Shown: positions 33,397 to 42,838, counted from the first letter of the stretch. The stretch is 64,000 nucleotides of DNA from Crenothrix sp. D3 (GCA_002134785.1 MBQZ01000015.1:1-64000); one strand, 5' to 3'. Notes: generated by a model from the letters alone, not told the origin. Numbers and translations: made by a program.

Positions 33397-34675
33397 ACCA
33401 GTCCTCCAGTTTTGCTCTATGCAAAGCCGATAATACCAATCTGGGACGGGCTTTGCGTACTGTGTTTACCGCCTCATCAATACTTGCCGCCTGTCCTAAT
33501 TCAATCAGACTGGCAATAACAAGCACCGCACTGCGCGAATAACCCAGCGCACAAAACACCAGTGTGTTACCCGTTTGTCGGGCGGCGTTAATGACTGTCA
33601 CGCCTTGTTCGATTTGTGCCACTTCAGGGGCGAGTAAATCCAACATCGGCACGCCATAAACCACTTGACCGCAAGATAGAACAGGCAATTCAGCGCAACA
33701 ATCTACTAAGGTGACAGTTTGTAATTGCTTAATTACTGAACGCGAAGGTAAACGCGACAGCCACAAACCCGCTACAATTTCGCTGGGTTCAGGATGTCTA
33801 ACCGTCCAACAACGCGAATTAAGCCACGCGCATAATAAATACGGTGCGAGTAACACCAGCACCGCTTCTTCCATGCGTCCATTGTGATTGCGAAACAACA
33901 AGGGATTGCCCAAAAAGTAAATGATAGCAACGGCGGTTAAGGCACACGCACCCCATAATAGCCATAGCCACGCACCTTGCAATAACACGGCTAACACCGC
34001 CAGCACGACCGCGCCTGTCAAATAATACGCACCCAACACAAAGCGGTGCGGGTCACGTTGCCTAATCGCAGTGTGTGGCTGTAGCGGAAATAACATCACC
34101 GCGATACAACCGACTAACGCGCCAGTGGGTATATCAATAAAATGGTGTTGATAAGTGGTTAATACTGACAAACCGATGGACACCGCAATCAACCGTAATA
34201 GCCATAACCACCCGCCCGATAGATGACGCGCATACAGTGTCCACAGTATGACTAATAAGCTGATATGCAGTGAAGGTGCTTGATTAAACGGTTTGTCGAA
34301 ACCCAGCAACACATCAAACAGCCAGCCAAACACACCGCTGGTTTCGGGACGCTCAAAACTAAAGCGTAACGGGAAGGCAATAAAACACAGCACGGAAATA
34401 ACTTGCGCAGTGAATAAGCGTTTCGCGTGCGCATCAAGTTCATCACGCGAACGCGGTATCAGCAACGATAAGCCATAAAACAAATCAATCACCCAATAAG
34501 GCAGAATCGTCCACGGCACAAACGGCATTCCGATTTCCCACTCAAAGACCACTGAGCCGACATCAGTACGTTGTGCGGCAAGCCAATTGCTAAAGCTATA
34601 AGTGGTAAAAAAGAACGGCGCGAGTAACAGCAACCACGCCAGTCCGCGTTTCCAAGGGCGTGCTTGCTCAACCAT
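33377..34675 (-). CDS. ynbD: PAP2 / dual-specificity phosphatase fusion (YnbD-like)
   Basis: 432 residues. An N-terminal multi-pass PAP2-type lipid phosphatase region has NQAPSLHISLL and HHFIDIPTGALVG as the conserved His-containing blocks. It is fused to a C-terminal cytosolic dual-specificity phosphatase domain with the signature CALGYSRS (Cys-x5-Arg) at about 375. E. coli YnbD has the same fusion. Stop and start overlap the neighbours by 20 and 8 nt, giving a tight operon with the upstream hydrolase/methyltransferase. Substrates are unknown, probably a phospholipid and its headgroup phosphate. Confidence 0.88.
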   Translation of the reverse strand: MVEQARPWKRGLAWLLLLAPFFFTTYSFSNWLAAQRTDVGSVVFEWEIGMPFVPWTILPYWVIDLFYGLSLLIPRSRDELDAHAKRLFTAQVISVLCFIAFPLRFSFERPETSGVFGWLFDVLLGFDKPFNQAPSLHISLLVILWTLYARHLSGGWLWLLRLIAVSIGLSVLTTYQHHFIDIPTGALVGCIAVMLFPLQPHTAIRQRDPHRFVLGAYYLTGAVVLAVLAVLLQGAWLWLLWGACALTAVAIIYFLGNPLLFRNHNGRMEEAVLVLLAPYLLCAWLNSRCWTVRHPEPSEIVAGLWLSRLPSRSVIKQLQTVTLVDCCAELPVLSCGQVVYGVPMLDLLAPEVAQIEQGVTVINAARQTGNTLVFCALGYSRSAVLVIASLIELGQAASIDEAVNTVRKARPRLVLSALHRAKLEDWYERNQR

Positions 34676-36404
34676 TGCGTTGGGCGAGGCTGACAGTGAA
34701 AATACCCCAATCGTCTATGCGTTGTTCGAGCTTAGTAAAGCCAGCCGCTTCGACGAGCTGATCCATTTCTGCTTGTGTGCGGCGACGCATTACCCACGCT
34801 GAATCTTGGCGATGACTGGTCAACGCGCGGGCAATGAATTCTAACTGCGGATGCCACGGTTGGCAGGTGTAAATCAAATAGCCACCTGCGGGGATTGCCG
34901 AACTAAGACCCGCCAGAGAGCGACGCACTTGTTCATTATCAGCAAACAATTCATACAAACCCGACACAATACCGATGGTTGGACGCGGTTTGATTGCCGC
35001 TAAATTATCGGCATTAAATGCGTCGCCTTTTTCAAAACGGGCAATGGCTTCCAGCCCTTTTTGACGAATCAACGCCGAGCCGTCACGCACATTAATATCG
35101 CTGTAATCCCGCAATAAAATGGAATCAGGTTTAACATCGCTATTGGTGAGGGCTTCCAGTACATAACGCCCGTGTCCTGCGGCTATATCAACAATATGGA
35201 TTTTTTTATTCGCCGCCGCCAATAAAGACATGGCTTTGCAGAGCAATTCTTCAACATGAATTTTACGCTGCCGAATACCGCGCCAGCCGATAGAGTTAAG
35301 ATAATTTTTGTCGATTAACTTACCCAATGGCGTGAGACCAGACGGTTGATTGCGATAGACATAATCTAAGGTACTGCCTGAATCAAAACCTGTTTGATGC
35401 CCCAGCTTGATACCCTTGGATAGCAAACCAAACACTTTTAAGCAGAAACGGGTTGCTGACCAATACAGTCTGCGGCTTGGTTCAGCGAGCGCGTCTGCTT
35501 CCCGCTTGGTAAAACCTGCTAAATGCGCATCGAGTAAACTTTCACGCGGCGGTGATTCGCTAAACAGTCGCACGATAAAACGCCGTGCTTTGCTAACGGC
35601 TAAGGCGCGGTCTTTTTCGCCAAAGGTGTCATGAAAAAAGCCAGCCAATAAATGCACTTCTTTGATGCTTGCACCTACTCTAGCAAGGAATTCATATTGC
35701 GGCAGGTGATGCACTACCCAATCATCGCCCGAAATTAACAACTGCGTAGGAACTTGTATCGCTTCGGCATCGGCAACAATACGTTCAGCAGTTTCGTACA
35801 GTGCGAGCAGAATATTAACCGAGATGGGGCGCGTAATTAGCGGGTCGCTGTTATAACTGGCAATACGTTCTGGGTCGTGGGTCAAAAACTTGGCTTTCAC
35901 ATAGCTATTGACGAAAAAATTCCCGCGTAGCGACTGGATTAATTTCAGATTAAACCGCGCAAACGGCATATACAACTTTACTTTAAATGCAGGGGAAGCC
36001 AGCACCATGCAGCGAATTTTCGGCGCGTAATCATGCGCCCACGTTGCCGCCGCCACCGCGCCCACGCTCTGCGCGACGACGGCGATATTTTCAACGGGGA
36101 TTTTGTAGCTGTCGGCAATATGATCGATAAAGGTTTGTACATCACGCACCGATGTACCAAGGCTAGGGCTAAAACCACGCACTCCTAGAGAACGTCCGTA
36201 ACCGCGTGCATCGTAGGCAAAAAACGCATACTCAGGCAGTTGCAATTCATCAACCAAATGCGCCATGCGCCCCGAATGCTCATGACCGCGATGAATTAAT
36301 ACAATCGCCCCACGCGGCTTAGCTGAACTAGACCAATAGCGGTAAAACAGTTCCACATCATCGTGAGTGCGGAAGGTTTTTTCTTGCAGTGTTGACCTTG
36401 GCAT
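34668..36404 (-). CDS. ynbC: Bifunctional alpha/beta hydrolase / SAM-dependent methyltransferase (YnbC-like)
   Basis: 578 residues from the ATG at 36404 (GAGGGG 3 nt upstream). Residues 1-290 are a monoglyceride-lipase-type hydrolase: HRGHEHSGRMAHLVDEL, FAYDARGYGRS, nucleophile Ser in VVAQSVGAVAAATW, Asp in SGDDWVVHH and His in GFFHDTFGE. The second half (about 365-578) is a class I methyltransferase with VDIAAGHGRYVLEA and LRDYSDINVRDG. The fusion is that of E. coli YnbC. It overlaps the YnbD-like gene by 8 nt. The CDP-alcohol transferase and CdsA-like partners (YnbA/YnbB) are missing from this region. Confidence 0.87.
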   Translation of the reverse strand: MPRSTLQEKTFRTHDDVELFYRYWSSSAKPRGAIVLIHRGHEHSGRMAHLVDELQLPEYAFFAYDARGYGRSLGVRGFSPSLGTSVRDVQTFIDHIADSYKIPVENIAVVAQSVGAVAAATWAHDYAPKIRCMVLASPAFKVKLYMPFARFNLKLIQSLRGNFFVNSYVKAKFLTHDPERIASYNSDPLITRPISVNILLALYETAERIVADAEAIQVPTQLLISGDDWVVHHLPQYEFLARVGASIKEVHLLAGFFHDTFGEKDRALAVSKARRFIVRLFSESPPRESLLDAHLAGFTKREADALAEPSRRLYWSATRFCLKVFGLLSKGIKLGHQTGFDSGSTLDYVYRNQPSGLTPLGKLIDKNYLNSIGWRGIRQRKIHVEELLCKAMSLLAAANKKIHIVDIAAGHGRYVLEALTNSDVKPDSILLRDYSDINVRDGSALIRQKGLEAIARFEKGDAFNADNLAAIKPRPTIGIVSGLYELFADNEQVRRSLAGLSSAIPAGGYLIYTCQPWHPQLEFIARALTSHRQDSAWVMRRRTQAEMDQLVEAAGFTKLEQRIDDWGIFTVSLAQRNG

Positions 36405-36498
36405 ATTCCCCTCTTTCTGCGCTTTAGCAGGTTGATTGCTGATACAAATCATAGCTCTGGTTTTTAGCTTGATTTTACGCCAGCCAACAGTAACACAC

Positions 36499-37431
36499 CT
36501 AAAAATCTTTGCTCAAATCCATGCCCGCATACAACGCAGCAACTTGTTCACCATAACCATTAAACGGCAACGTTGGACGTTTGAGAAAATCACCAATGCG
36601 TCGCTCTTTGGCTTGACTCCAGCGTGCATGATCGACATCTGGATTCACATTTGAGTAAAAACCGTATTCATTAGGATTGGCTTCCACCCAACTGGACATA
36701 GGCATTTTTTCTACCAAACGAATTTTGACAATAGATTTAGCACTTTTAAAGCCATATTTCCACGGTACAACAATGCGTATCGGTGCGCCGTTTTGATTCG
36801 GTAATACTTCACCATACAGACCAACAGCTAACAGCGTCAACGGGTGCATGGCTTCATCGATGCGTAAACCTTCTTTATACGGCCAGTTGAGCGTGGGTGA
36901 TTTTTGCCCCTGCATTTGTTCAGGATCGTGCAAACTGATGAATTCGACAAACTTAGCATTACCCGTCGGTTCAACTTGTTTCAATAATGCGGCTAGCGAA
37001 TAACCCACCCACGGTATCACCATCGACCACGCCTCTACACAACGCAAACGATAAATCCGCTCTTCTAAGGGTGCGAGTTTCAGCAATTCCTCAATATCAA
37101 ATACTTTCGGCTTATTCACTTCGCCTTCGACAGTAATCGTCCACGGGCGGGTTTTTAAACTACCTGCGTTTTTTGCGGGGTCTTCTTTGCCCGTGCCGAA
37201 TTCGTAGAAATTGTTGTAACTGGTGATGTCTTTCAGCGGCGTGAGTTCATCAATTAAGCGGTCAGTGGATTTTGTAACGCCCGCTAATGGTTCGCCCGCA
37301 AAAGCATTTTGCGGTAATAAAGCAGTCAAAGACGCACCCGCTGCTAACTGCATAAACCGCCGTCTGTCATGAAACAAGTCGCGGGGCGTAATTTCTGAGG
37401 ATTGAATAGGCGGTAGTTTATAGGCAGTCAT
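36499..37431 (-). CDS. msrP: Periplasmic methionine-sulfoxide reductase catalytic subunit MsrP (YedY)
   Basis: 310 residues. A twin-arginine signal ([25 protein letters not shown], about 22-45) precedes a sulfite-oxidase-fold molybdopterin domain with [19 protein letters not shown] containing the molybdenum-ligand Cys, and [19 protein letters not shown]. MsrP repairs oxidised methionines in periplasmic proteins and normally takes electrons from the heme membrane protein MsrQ. No msrQ gene adjoins here, so it must be elsewhere or another donor is used. Single-gene transcript. It opposes a repeat-rich intergenic region. Confidence 0.95.
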   Translation of the reverse strand: MTAYKLPPIQSSEITPRDLFHDRRRFMQLAAGASLTALLPQNAFAGEPLAGVTKSTDRLIDELTPLKDITSYNNFYEFGTGKEDPAKNAGSLKTRPWTITVEGEVNKPKVFDIEELLKLAPLEERIYRLRCVEAWSMVIPWVGYSLAALLKQVEPTGNAKFVEFISLHDPEQMQGQKSPTLNWPYKEGLRIDEAMHPLTLLAVGLYGEVLPNQNGAPIRIVVPWKYGFKSAKSIVKIRLVEKMPMSSWVEANPNEYGFYSNVNPDVDHARWSQAKERRIGDFLKRPTLPFNGYGEQVAALYAGMDLSKDF

Positions 37432-37677
37432 GGTGAGGCTCGCTGTTTGAGTTAAAAGGTAATGACTTGATAGCCGTTGTTGATTAATTTAACGTAGCTC
37501 ATGTTTTACAACGTTGTTTGCTTGTTAAAATCAAGCAAGCTGGTATTGAGTAAACAATCAGGGATGATTAGCTTTGTTTGGGTAGTCCTAAAATACGAGT
37601 GATTTTTCATGTGTTGATGTGTTGGAATATAAACCTAGGCTTGCATTCGCTTTTTTCATCGTTCCTTCGCCAAGCGT

Positions 37678-37818
37678 TATAGAGCTAAAGCACAATAAAA
37701 TGATAACGTTCGCACTGAGCCTGTCGAAGCCTGTCATGAGCTTGTCGAATTTTGTGAGCGTGGTTCGACAAGCTCACCACGAACGGTTTTGTAATCATTT
37801 TATAGCGGTTAGCTATAT
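37678..37818. mobile_element. MITE-like element family B, copy 2
   Basis: Terminal inverted repeats TATAGAGCTAAAGC... (left) and ...GGTTAGCTATA (right) with the AGCACAATAAAATGAT / ATCATTTTATAGCGGTT sub-terminal match. The interior has several TTCGACAAGCTCA palindromes. TA at both outer ends would fit a TA-duplicating (IS630/mariner type) mobiliser. No coding capacity. Confidence 0.72.
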
Positions 37819-38034
37819 ATGCCCGCGCTAGTCGCAACACACCATGAAACCCATATCAAAGCCTATTACCAGCATTTGATTATCGATAATGGCTTGAAAA
37901 AAATTCAAGCCGTGTGCGCCGTTATGCGGAAATTATTACACGCTATTCATGGTATGTTAAAAACCAATAAAACTTTTGAGGGGGCTAGATTTTATTCTTT
38001 GCCCCTTCAAGCGAATTCACTCGATATTTTGTGA
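37819..38034 (+). pseudogene. IS110-family transposase C-terminal remnant
   Basis: Residues MPALVATHHETHIKAYYQHLIIDNGLKKIQAV... with MRKLLHAIHGMLKTNKTF form the C-terminal end of an IS116/IS110/IS902-type transposase. The frame starts exactly at the right end of the family B element and has no upstream portion in the window: immediately before it the element provides an in-frame stop. The remnant is therefore dead, and the element either inserted next to it or caused the truncation. Confidence 0.8.
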
Positions 38035-38078
38035 TTTTTACAATATTGCGCTTGTGTTTTAAGAGAGTATCTACAAAA

Positions 38079-38336
38079 TTAAGATTTTGGACAGCTACTG
38101 GTATTGCACGCACTTGACGGTGCGCTGGCTTCACCTGCGACATTTTTCTTAGCACCGCTTTTAAAATCGGTTTCGTACCAGCCTGTGCCTTTTAAACGAA
38201 AGCCAGCGGCGGAGATTTTTTTCATTAATTCGGGTCTTGTGCAAGCAGGGCAAACGATTAACGGTTCAGCGTTGAGTTTTTGTAATGCTTCGTGGGTGTG
38301 ACCGCACGATTTGCATTGATATTCATAAATTGGCAT
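38079..38336 (-). CDS. FmdB-family zinc-ribbon protein
   Basis: 85 residues starting MPIYEYQCKSCGHTHEALQK, the standard FmdB/CxxC_CxxC_SSSS start, with the second CxxC at CPAC and the family's GFRLKGTGWYETDFK block. Small zinc-ribbon proteins of this family are common; their role is unsettled (regulatory or complex assembly). The Ser/Cys-rich tail SSACNTSSCPKS may bind a further metal. It is divergent from pyrC. No operon partner. Confidence 0.93.
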   Translation of the reverse strand: MPIYEYQCKSCGHTHEALQKLNAEPLIVCPACTRPELMKKISAAGFRLKGTGWYETDFKSGAKKNVAGEASAPSSACNTSSCPKS

Positions 38337-38433
38337 AAAGACTCCGTAAAAAACAGTTGATAGTGAGGTGAGTGTTAGTTTTTCAACACACTTACCTATA
38401 GAATAACCCGCTATTTTACAGATTTACGGCTTA

Positions 38434-39459
38434 ATGATGAAAACATTAACGATTACCCGCCCTGATGATTGGCATACACACGTTAGAAATGGCGCGATTT
38501 TACAGGCAGTTTTACCGCATACGGCAACACAATTTGCTCGCGCAATTATTATGCCTAATCTCAAACCGCCTGTCACCACGGTGACGCAAGCCCTAGTGTA
38601 TCGGGAAGAAATTTTACAGGCTTTGCCCACAGGTGCAAATTTTACCCCGTTGATGACTTTATATCTAACCGCAGCGACCACTGTAGAAGATATTAAAGCC
38701 GCTGCTGAATCTGACGCTATTCATGCGTTTAAATTATACCCAGCAGGCGCGACGACTAATTCTGACGCAGGTGTCGCTAATATTGCGACCATTTATCCGT
38801 TGTTAGCCGCACTGGAAAAGCACCAGCTACCGTTGCTACTGCATGGTGAAGTGACCGATGAATCGTGCGATATTTTTGATAGAGAACGCGTCTTTATCGA
38901 CCGTCATTTGACTACTATCACGCGTGATTTTCCTAGTTTACGCGTGGTGTTAGAACACGTTACCACCAGTGAAGCCGTACAATTTGTGGTAGCGGCAGGT
39001 GATAATGTTGCCGCGACCATTACGCCGCAACATTTGCTGTTTAATCGTAATGCGATGTTAGTCGGCGGCATTAAACCGCATTATTATTGTCTGCCAATTT
39101 TAAAGCGCGAATCACATAGACAGGCGTTAATTAATGCCGCTATCAGTGGCAGTGCTAAATTCTTTTTAGGCACAGATTCCGCACCACACACACGGGATTT
39201 AAAAGAAAATTCCTGTGGTTGTGCAGGTTGTTACAGTGCGTTTGGCGCATTAGAATTGTATACCGAAGCTTTTGAACAAGCGGATGCACTGGATAAATTA
39301 GAAGGCTTTGCTAGTTTTTATGGTGCCGATTTTTACCGTTTGCCGAGAAATACTGACACAGTGACTTTGGAAAAATCGACTTGGACGATACCCAGCAGTT
39401 ATGGTGATATTACGCCGTTAAAAGCAGGTGAAACTTTGAGTTGGAAATTAATCAGGTAG
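38434..39459 (+). CDS. pyrC: Dihydroorotase, homodimeric type
   Basis: 341 residues (E. coli PyrC 348), third step of pyrimidine synthesis (carbamoyl-aspartate to dihydroorotate). The zinc-binding DDWHTHVR opens the domain; [22 protein letters not shown] (carboxylated Lys), [26 protein letters not shown] and [13 protein letters not shown] (Asp) complete the active site. Start at 38434 or 38437 (tandem ATG). Its TAG stop lies in the first bases of a family E palindromic repeat, which follows directly. Confidence 0.96.
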   Translation: MMKTLTITRPDDWHTHVRNGAILQAVLPHTATQFARAIIMPNLKPPVTTVTQALVYREEILQALPTGANFTPLMTLYLTAATTVEDIKAAAESDAIHAFKLYPAGATTNSDAGVANIATIYPLLAALEKHQLPLLLHGEVTDESCDIFDRERVFIDRHLTTITRDFPSLRVVLEHVTTSEAVQFVVAAGDNVAATITPQHLLFNRNAMLVGGIKPHYYCLPILKRESHRQALINAAISGSAKFFLGTDSAPHTRDLKENSCGCAGCYSAFGALELYTEAFEQADALDKLEGFASFYGADFYRLPRNTDTVTLEKSTWTIPSSYGDITPLKAGETLSWKLIR

Positions 39460-39536
39460 AGATGTTGCATCGCAACGTCTGCATTACATATTTATAGATA
39501 GCACACTCAAAGACGTTGCAGTATAACGTCTCTACA
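39456..39536. repeat. Repeat family E (GTAGAGACG-type palindrome)
   Basis: GTAGAGATGTTGCATCGCAA ... and the inverse arm AGACGTTGCAGTATAACGTC followed by TCTACA flank a 30-bp AT-rich loop. A perfect 28-bp relative is at 63086-63113. The pyrC stop codon (39457-39459) is part of the left arm. Also a plausible pyrC terminator. Confidence 0.75.
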
Positions 39537-39562
39537 ATATTATTTGGATTGACACAAACTTA

Positions 39563-40186
39563 ATGGAAAACCCAATTATCCCGCTAGAAAAACGCTTTAG
39601 AGGTTATTTACCTGTTGTTATTGACATCGAAACCGCAGGCTTTAATGCCAAAAAAAATGCTTTATTAGAAATCGCTGCGGTTATTGTGGAGCTGAACAGT
39701 GAGTGTGAATTACACATTACTGAGCATTACACCACACACGTTGTGCCGTTTAAAAATTCTGAATTGGACGAAGCCGCACTTAAATTTAATGGCATAGATC
39801 CTTATCATCCGTTTCGTATGGCGATTGATGAGAAAGATGCGCTAGAGATGCTATTTAAACCGATTAGAGCCGCAATTAAGCGCAATAACTGCACGAAAGC
39901 GATTTTAGTCGGACATAATCCTGCGTTTGATATTGCCTTTTTAAATGCAGCGGTTCATCGCACACAAACGAAACGCTGCCCATTTCATCCATTCAGTACG
40001 TTTGATACGGCGACACTAGGCGGTTTAGCCTACCAACAAACAGTATTGGCAAAGGTGGCAATGGCGGCGGGGATGGAGTGGGATAATGAGAAAGCGCATT
40101 CTGCACTGTATGACGCAGAAAAAACCGCAGAATTATTTTGTAAGATTGTGAATCGCTGGAAACATTTGGAAGCGAAAGACGTGTAG
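39563..40186 (+). CDS. rnt: Ribonuclease T
   Basis: 207 residues of the DEDDh exonuclease family: motif I VIDIETAGF (Asp, Glu), motif II LVGHNPAFDIAFLNAA (Asp), motif III HSALYDAEKTAELF (His and Asp). RNase T trims 3' ends of tRNA and stable RNAs and acts as a homodimer in the cytosol. The length and FRGYLPVVIDIETAGFN start agree with E. coli Rnt (215). Separated from pyrC by the family E repeat; it may read through from it. Confidence 0.96.
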   Translation: MENPIIPLEKRFRGYLPVVIDIETAGFNAKKNALLEIAAVIVELNSECELHITEHYTTHVVPFKNSELDEAALKFNGIDPYHPFRMAIDEKDALEMLFKPIRAAIKRNNCTKAILVGHNPAFDIAFLNAAVHRTQTKRCPFHPFSTFDTATLGGLAYQQTVLAKVAMAAGMEWDNEKAHSALYDAEKTAELFCKIVNRWKHLEAKDV

Positions 40187-40218
40187 GCGCGAATGAATTC
40201 GCGCCCACAATAGTGAAA

Positions 40219-40533
40219 TTATTCGGCTGTTGTTGCCAACATCGCGGCTAATTCACCTTTTTGATACAGGTCAGTAATAATGTCACAACCGCCGACTAAC
40301 TCACCGTTAATATACAGTTGTGGATAAGTTGGCCAGTGTGAATATTCTTTTAAGGCTTCACGCAATTCAGCATCTTCAAAAATATTTACCGCCATGTATT
40401 TGGCATTGCAAGCGGCTAATACTTGTACGGTTTGCCCAGAAAAACCACATTGTGGAAAATCAGGTGTGCCTTTCATGTATAAAACCACTGGGTTATTTTC
40501 CAATTGATCTTTAATTCTTTCTATAACGCTCAT
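40219..40533 (-). CDS. grxD: Monothiol glutaredoxin Grx4
   Basis: 104 residues from MSVIERIKDQ at 40533 (an in-frame start four codons upstream is unlikely). Thioredoxin fold with the monothiol active site CGFS (Cys29), preceded by KGTPDFPQ and followed by WPTYPQLYINGELVGGCDI with the glutathione-binding TYPQ and GGCD. CGFS glutaredoxins carry and transfer [2Fe-2S] clusters together with BolA partners. Convergent with rnt. Length matches E. coli GrxD (115, which has an extended tail). Confidence 0.96.
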   Translation of the reverse strand: MSVIERIKDQLENNPVVLYMKGTPDFPQCGFSGQTVQVLAACNAKYMAVNIFEDAELREALKEYSHWPTYPQLYINGELVGGCDIITDLYQKGELAAMLATTAE

Positions 40534-40614
40534 AAGAGTAACCACTTAATAATTAATAAATAAAAACCCACTAAGTTTATCAACTTTAGGCTCGTTTTGC
40601 CAATGTGTGGTTTA

Positions 40615-40745
40615 TATAGCTAAAGCACAATAAAATGATGCCGTTCGTGGTGAGCTTGTCGAACCACCACAGCCCTTCGACTGTTCGACAAGCTCACAGC
40701 TCAGGGCGGACGGTTTTTTAATCAATTTAAATTACGTTAGCTATA
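40615..40745. mobile_element. MITE-like element family B, copy 3 (best preserved)
   Basis: 131 bp. Left end TATAGCTAAAGC and sub-terminal AGCACAATAAAATGAT pair with the right end ATCAATTTAAATTACGTTAG then CTATA; about 17 of 25 terminal positions match. The interior is a pair of GTGAGCTTGTCGAACCA / TCGACAAGCTCA palindromes. It lies just upstream of hemF and may alter its transcription. Confidence 0.78.
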
Positions 40746-40799
40746 GTTGTTTTATCCGTAACCAATATTTATTTAACAAACAATACACAGGCTAACCCC

Positions 40800-41714
40800 A
40801 TGAATACCGATGATATTGCCAAAGTAAAAACCTATTTACTTAATTTACAAGACCATATTTGTGCCGCGTTGGAAGGCGAAGAACCCGAAGTACGTTTTAT
40901 TGAAGATAAATGGCAGCGTGCTGAAGGCGGCGGCGGTAGAACGCGGGTTTTAACCAATGGACAAGTATTTGAACAAGCGGGGGTGAATTTTTCCCACGTC
41001 ACAGGGTTTAAATTACCGCCATCCGCGACGGCTAAACGTCCTGAATTAGCGAATCGACAATTTCAAGCAATGGGCGTGTCATTGGTGATTCATCCTAAAA
41101 ATCCATTCGTACCGACTTCACACGCTAATGTACGGTTTTTAATTGCCGAAAAAGAGGGTGAACCTGACGTGTGGTGGTTTGGTGGTGGCTTTGATTTAAC
41201 ACCTTATTATCCATTCAAAGACGATGTACTTCATTGGCATAAGACGGCGTTTGCGGCGTGTCAGCCTTTTGGTAAAGGTGTCTATCCTAAGTATAAAAAA
41301 TGGTGTGATGATTACTTTTTCTTACCACATCGCAATGAAACACGCGGTGTGGGTGGCTTGTTTTTTGATGATGTAAATGAAGGCGGTTTTGAACGTTGCT
41401 TTGAATTCATGTGTAGTGTGGGCGATCATTACATTCTTGCTTATTTACCGATTGTTCAAAAACGCAAAGACACACCCTACAGTACGAAAGAGCGTGATTT
41501 TCAACTCTATCGCCGTGGACGTTATGTGGAGTTTAATTTTATTTATGACCGTGGCACGTTGTTTGGCTTGCAATCAGGTGGACGCACCGAATCTATTTTA
41601 ATGTCCATGCCGCCTGTCGCGCACTGGCAATATAATTGGAGTCCTGAAATAGGTAGTCCAGAAGAAGAGCTTTATGATATTTATTTGAAACCGCAAAAAT
41701 GGCTAGGTATTTAA
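40800..41714 (+). CDS. hemF: Oxygen-dependent coproporphyrinogen III oxidase
   Basis: 304 residues. Heme biosynthesis: converts coproporphyrinogen III to protoporphyrinogen IX with O2. Family blocks: [67 protein letters not shown] and [17 protein letters not shown]. Full length (E. coli 299). The enzyme implies at least some aerobic life. A solid bidirectional terminator follows. Confidence 0.97.
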   Translation: MNTDDIAKVKTYLLNLQDHICAALEGEEPEVRFIEDKWQRAEGGGGRTRVLTNGQVFEQAGVNFSHVTGFKLPPSATAKRPELANRQFQAMGVSLVIHPKNPFVPTSHANVRFLIAEKEGEPDVWWFGGGFDLTPYYPFKDDVLHWHKTAFAACQPFGKGVYPKYKKWCDDYFFLPHRNETRGVGGLFFDDVNEGGFERCFEFMCSVGDHYILAYLPIVQKRKDTPYSTKERDFQLYRRGRYVEFNFIYDRGTLFGLQSGGRTESILMSMPPVAHWQYNWSPEIGSPEEELYDIYLKPQKWLGI

Positions 41715-41735
41715 CTGACAAGACGATGAAAATCA

Positions 41736-41760
41736 GGAGTCCAAAAATATTTTGGACTCC
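41736..41760. terminator. Bidirectional terminator between hemF and the DUF4870 gene
   Basis: GGAGTCCAAAA and TTTTGGACTCC form a perfect 11-bp stem with a 3-nt loop, between two convergent genes. Confidence 0.85.
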
Positions 41761-41776
41761 GTATATTGTCATCGCG

Positions 41777-42154
41777 TTATTTTAGAATGTTAATAGCCAT
41801 TGGGTAATGCCAAAGTTCGCCGTTGTTTGCCTTAATACCGCCAATAATAGGAAATATCACAGCAAGAATGCCTAAAACCATCAGCATTGGAAAACCAATG
41901 ACGATAAAGACCAGTGCGAAGCAAATCGCGCCGTAAATGAGTTCTGAAATAATCCAATTCACTACCGCTTTGCCATGTTCATCGAGTATCGGGTACTCGT
42001 CTTTTTTCATTTGCCATATCACAATCGGGGCTATCAAGCCAACCAATGGAATGATATAACCCGCTAATTGTGATAGATGTAAAAACATAGCCCATTGCCG
42101 TGCTTGTTGTTCGTCTGGGTCGATTGGGTTGAGTTGGTTTTTTGAAATATCCAC
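41777..42154 (-). CDS. DUF4870 membrane protein
   Basis: 125 residues with three to four predicted membrane helices. ARQWAMFLHLSQLAGYIIPLVGLIAPIVIWQMKKDEYPILDEHGKAVVNW is the DUF4870 start (the hallmark is the H-G-K-x-x-x-N-W and polar DE). The C-terminal VIFPIIGGIKANNGELWHYPM fits too. Function is unknown, found throughout bacteria. No operon partner; convergent with hemF. Confidence 0.9.
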   Translation of the reverse strand: MDISKNQLNPIDPDEQQARQWAMFLHLSQLAGYIIPLVGLIAPIVIWQMKKDEYPILDEHGKAVVNWIISELIYGAICFALVFIVIGFPMLMVLGILAVIFPIIGGIKANNGELWHYPMAINILK

Positions 42155-42310
42155 TTGATGCCTCCATCATGGTTATTGGGTAACGCTCAGGGCAGGGCAT
42201 GATTGCCTTGCTATTCTTTCAGCTTGAAATTACACAATCCTGTTTTAAATAGCAAGTTATTATAGATACGTTGTATTTAATTCATTCCAACTCATAAAAA
42301 GGATTTCATC

Positions 42311-42685
42311 ATGTTAAAAAACGATCTTATTTTGCACCACGCCAGTTTTGTTGTGGCTAATACTGAAGCCTCATTAGCATTTTATGCGGGTGTGTTGGGA
42401 TTAGAGCAAATGGAACGCCCAGATTTAGGTTTTGCAGGGGCGTGGTTACGTTTAGGGGAACAGCAGCAATTGCATTTGTTGGAGTTGCCGAATATGGATC
42501 CGACGACAGGTCGTCCAGCACATGGCGGACGTGATCGCCATGTTGCCTTGAGTACCGCTAACATTGATCCGATACGCGACAGGCTGGATAAAATGGGTGT
42601 TCCTTATACCCTGAGCATATCAGGGCGGCGTGCGTTTTTTTGTCGAGATCCAGATGGTAATGCGGTAGAGATTTTGGAGCTGTGA
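42311..42685 (+). CDS. VOC-superfamily protein (glyoxalase/bleomycin-resistance fold)
   Basis: 124 residues with the paired beta-alpha-beta-beta-beta units of VOC proteins: LHHASFVVANTEASLAFYAGVLGLE in the first half and DRHVALSTANIDPIRDRLDKMGV with FFCRDPDGNAVEILEL in the second. His near the N-terminus (LHHAS) and the C-terminal Glu in EILEL are likely metal ligands. The AGG at 42301 serves as ribosome-binding site. Substrate cannot be told. It ends immediately before a family B repeat. Confidence 0.88.
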   Translation: MLKNDLILHHASFVVANTEASLAFYAGVLGLEQMERPDLGFAGAWLRLGEQQQLHLLELPNMDPTTGRPAHGGRDRHVALSTANIDPIRDRLDKMGVPYTLSISGRRAFFCRDPDGNAVEILEL

Positions 42686-42838
42686 TATAGCTGGACAGTA
42701 TTTGTGACTAAAAAATCGTTCGCGCTTAGCTGTTAGTTTATCGAACAGTCGAAGCGTGAATGTGGTTCGACAAGCTCACCACGAACGGTATCATTAAGTT
42801 CACCACGAACGGTATTATTTTATTGTGCGTTATTAAGC
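42686..42838. mobile_element. MITE-like element family B, copy 4 (degraded)
   Basis: TATAGC at the left, many TTCGACAAGCTCA / CACCACGAACGG palindromes inside, and at the right ATTATTTTATTGTGC with GTTATTAAGC, the inverted sub-terminal sequence of the family. The convergent HD-domain gene's stop codon (42833-42835) lies in the right end. Confidence 0.6.

Noticed and set aside
40615-40745. Possible CRISPR-like array because of repeated TTCGACAAGCTCA units
   Set aside because: Units alternate in orientation, spacing is irregular, and there are no unique spacers or cas genes; these are palindromic repeats.
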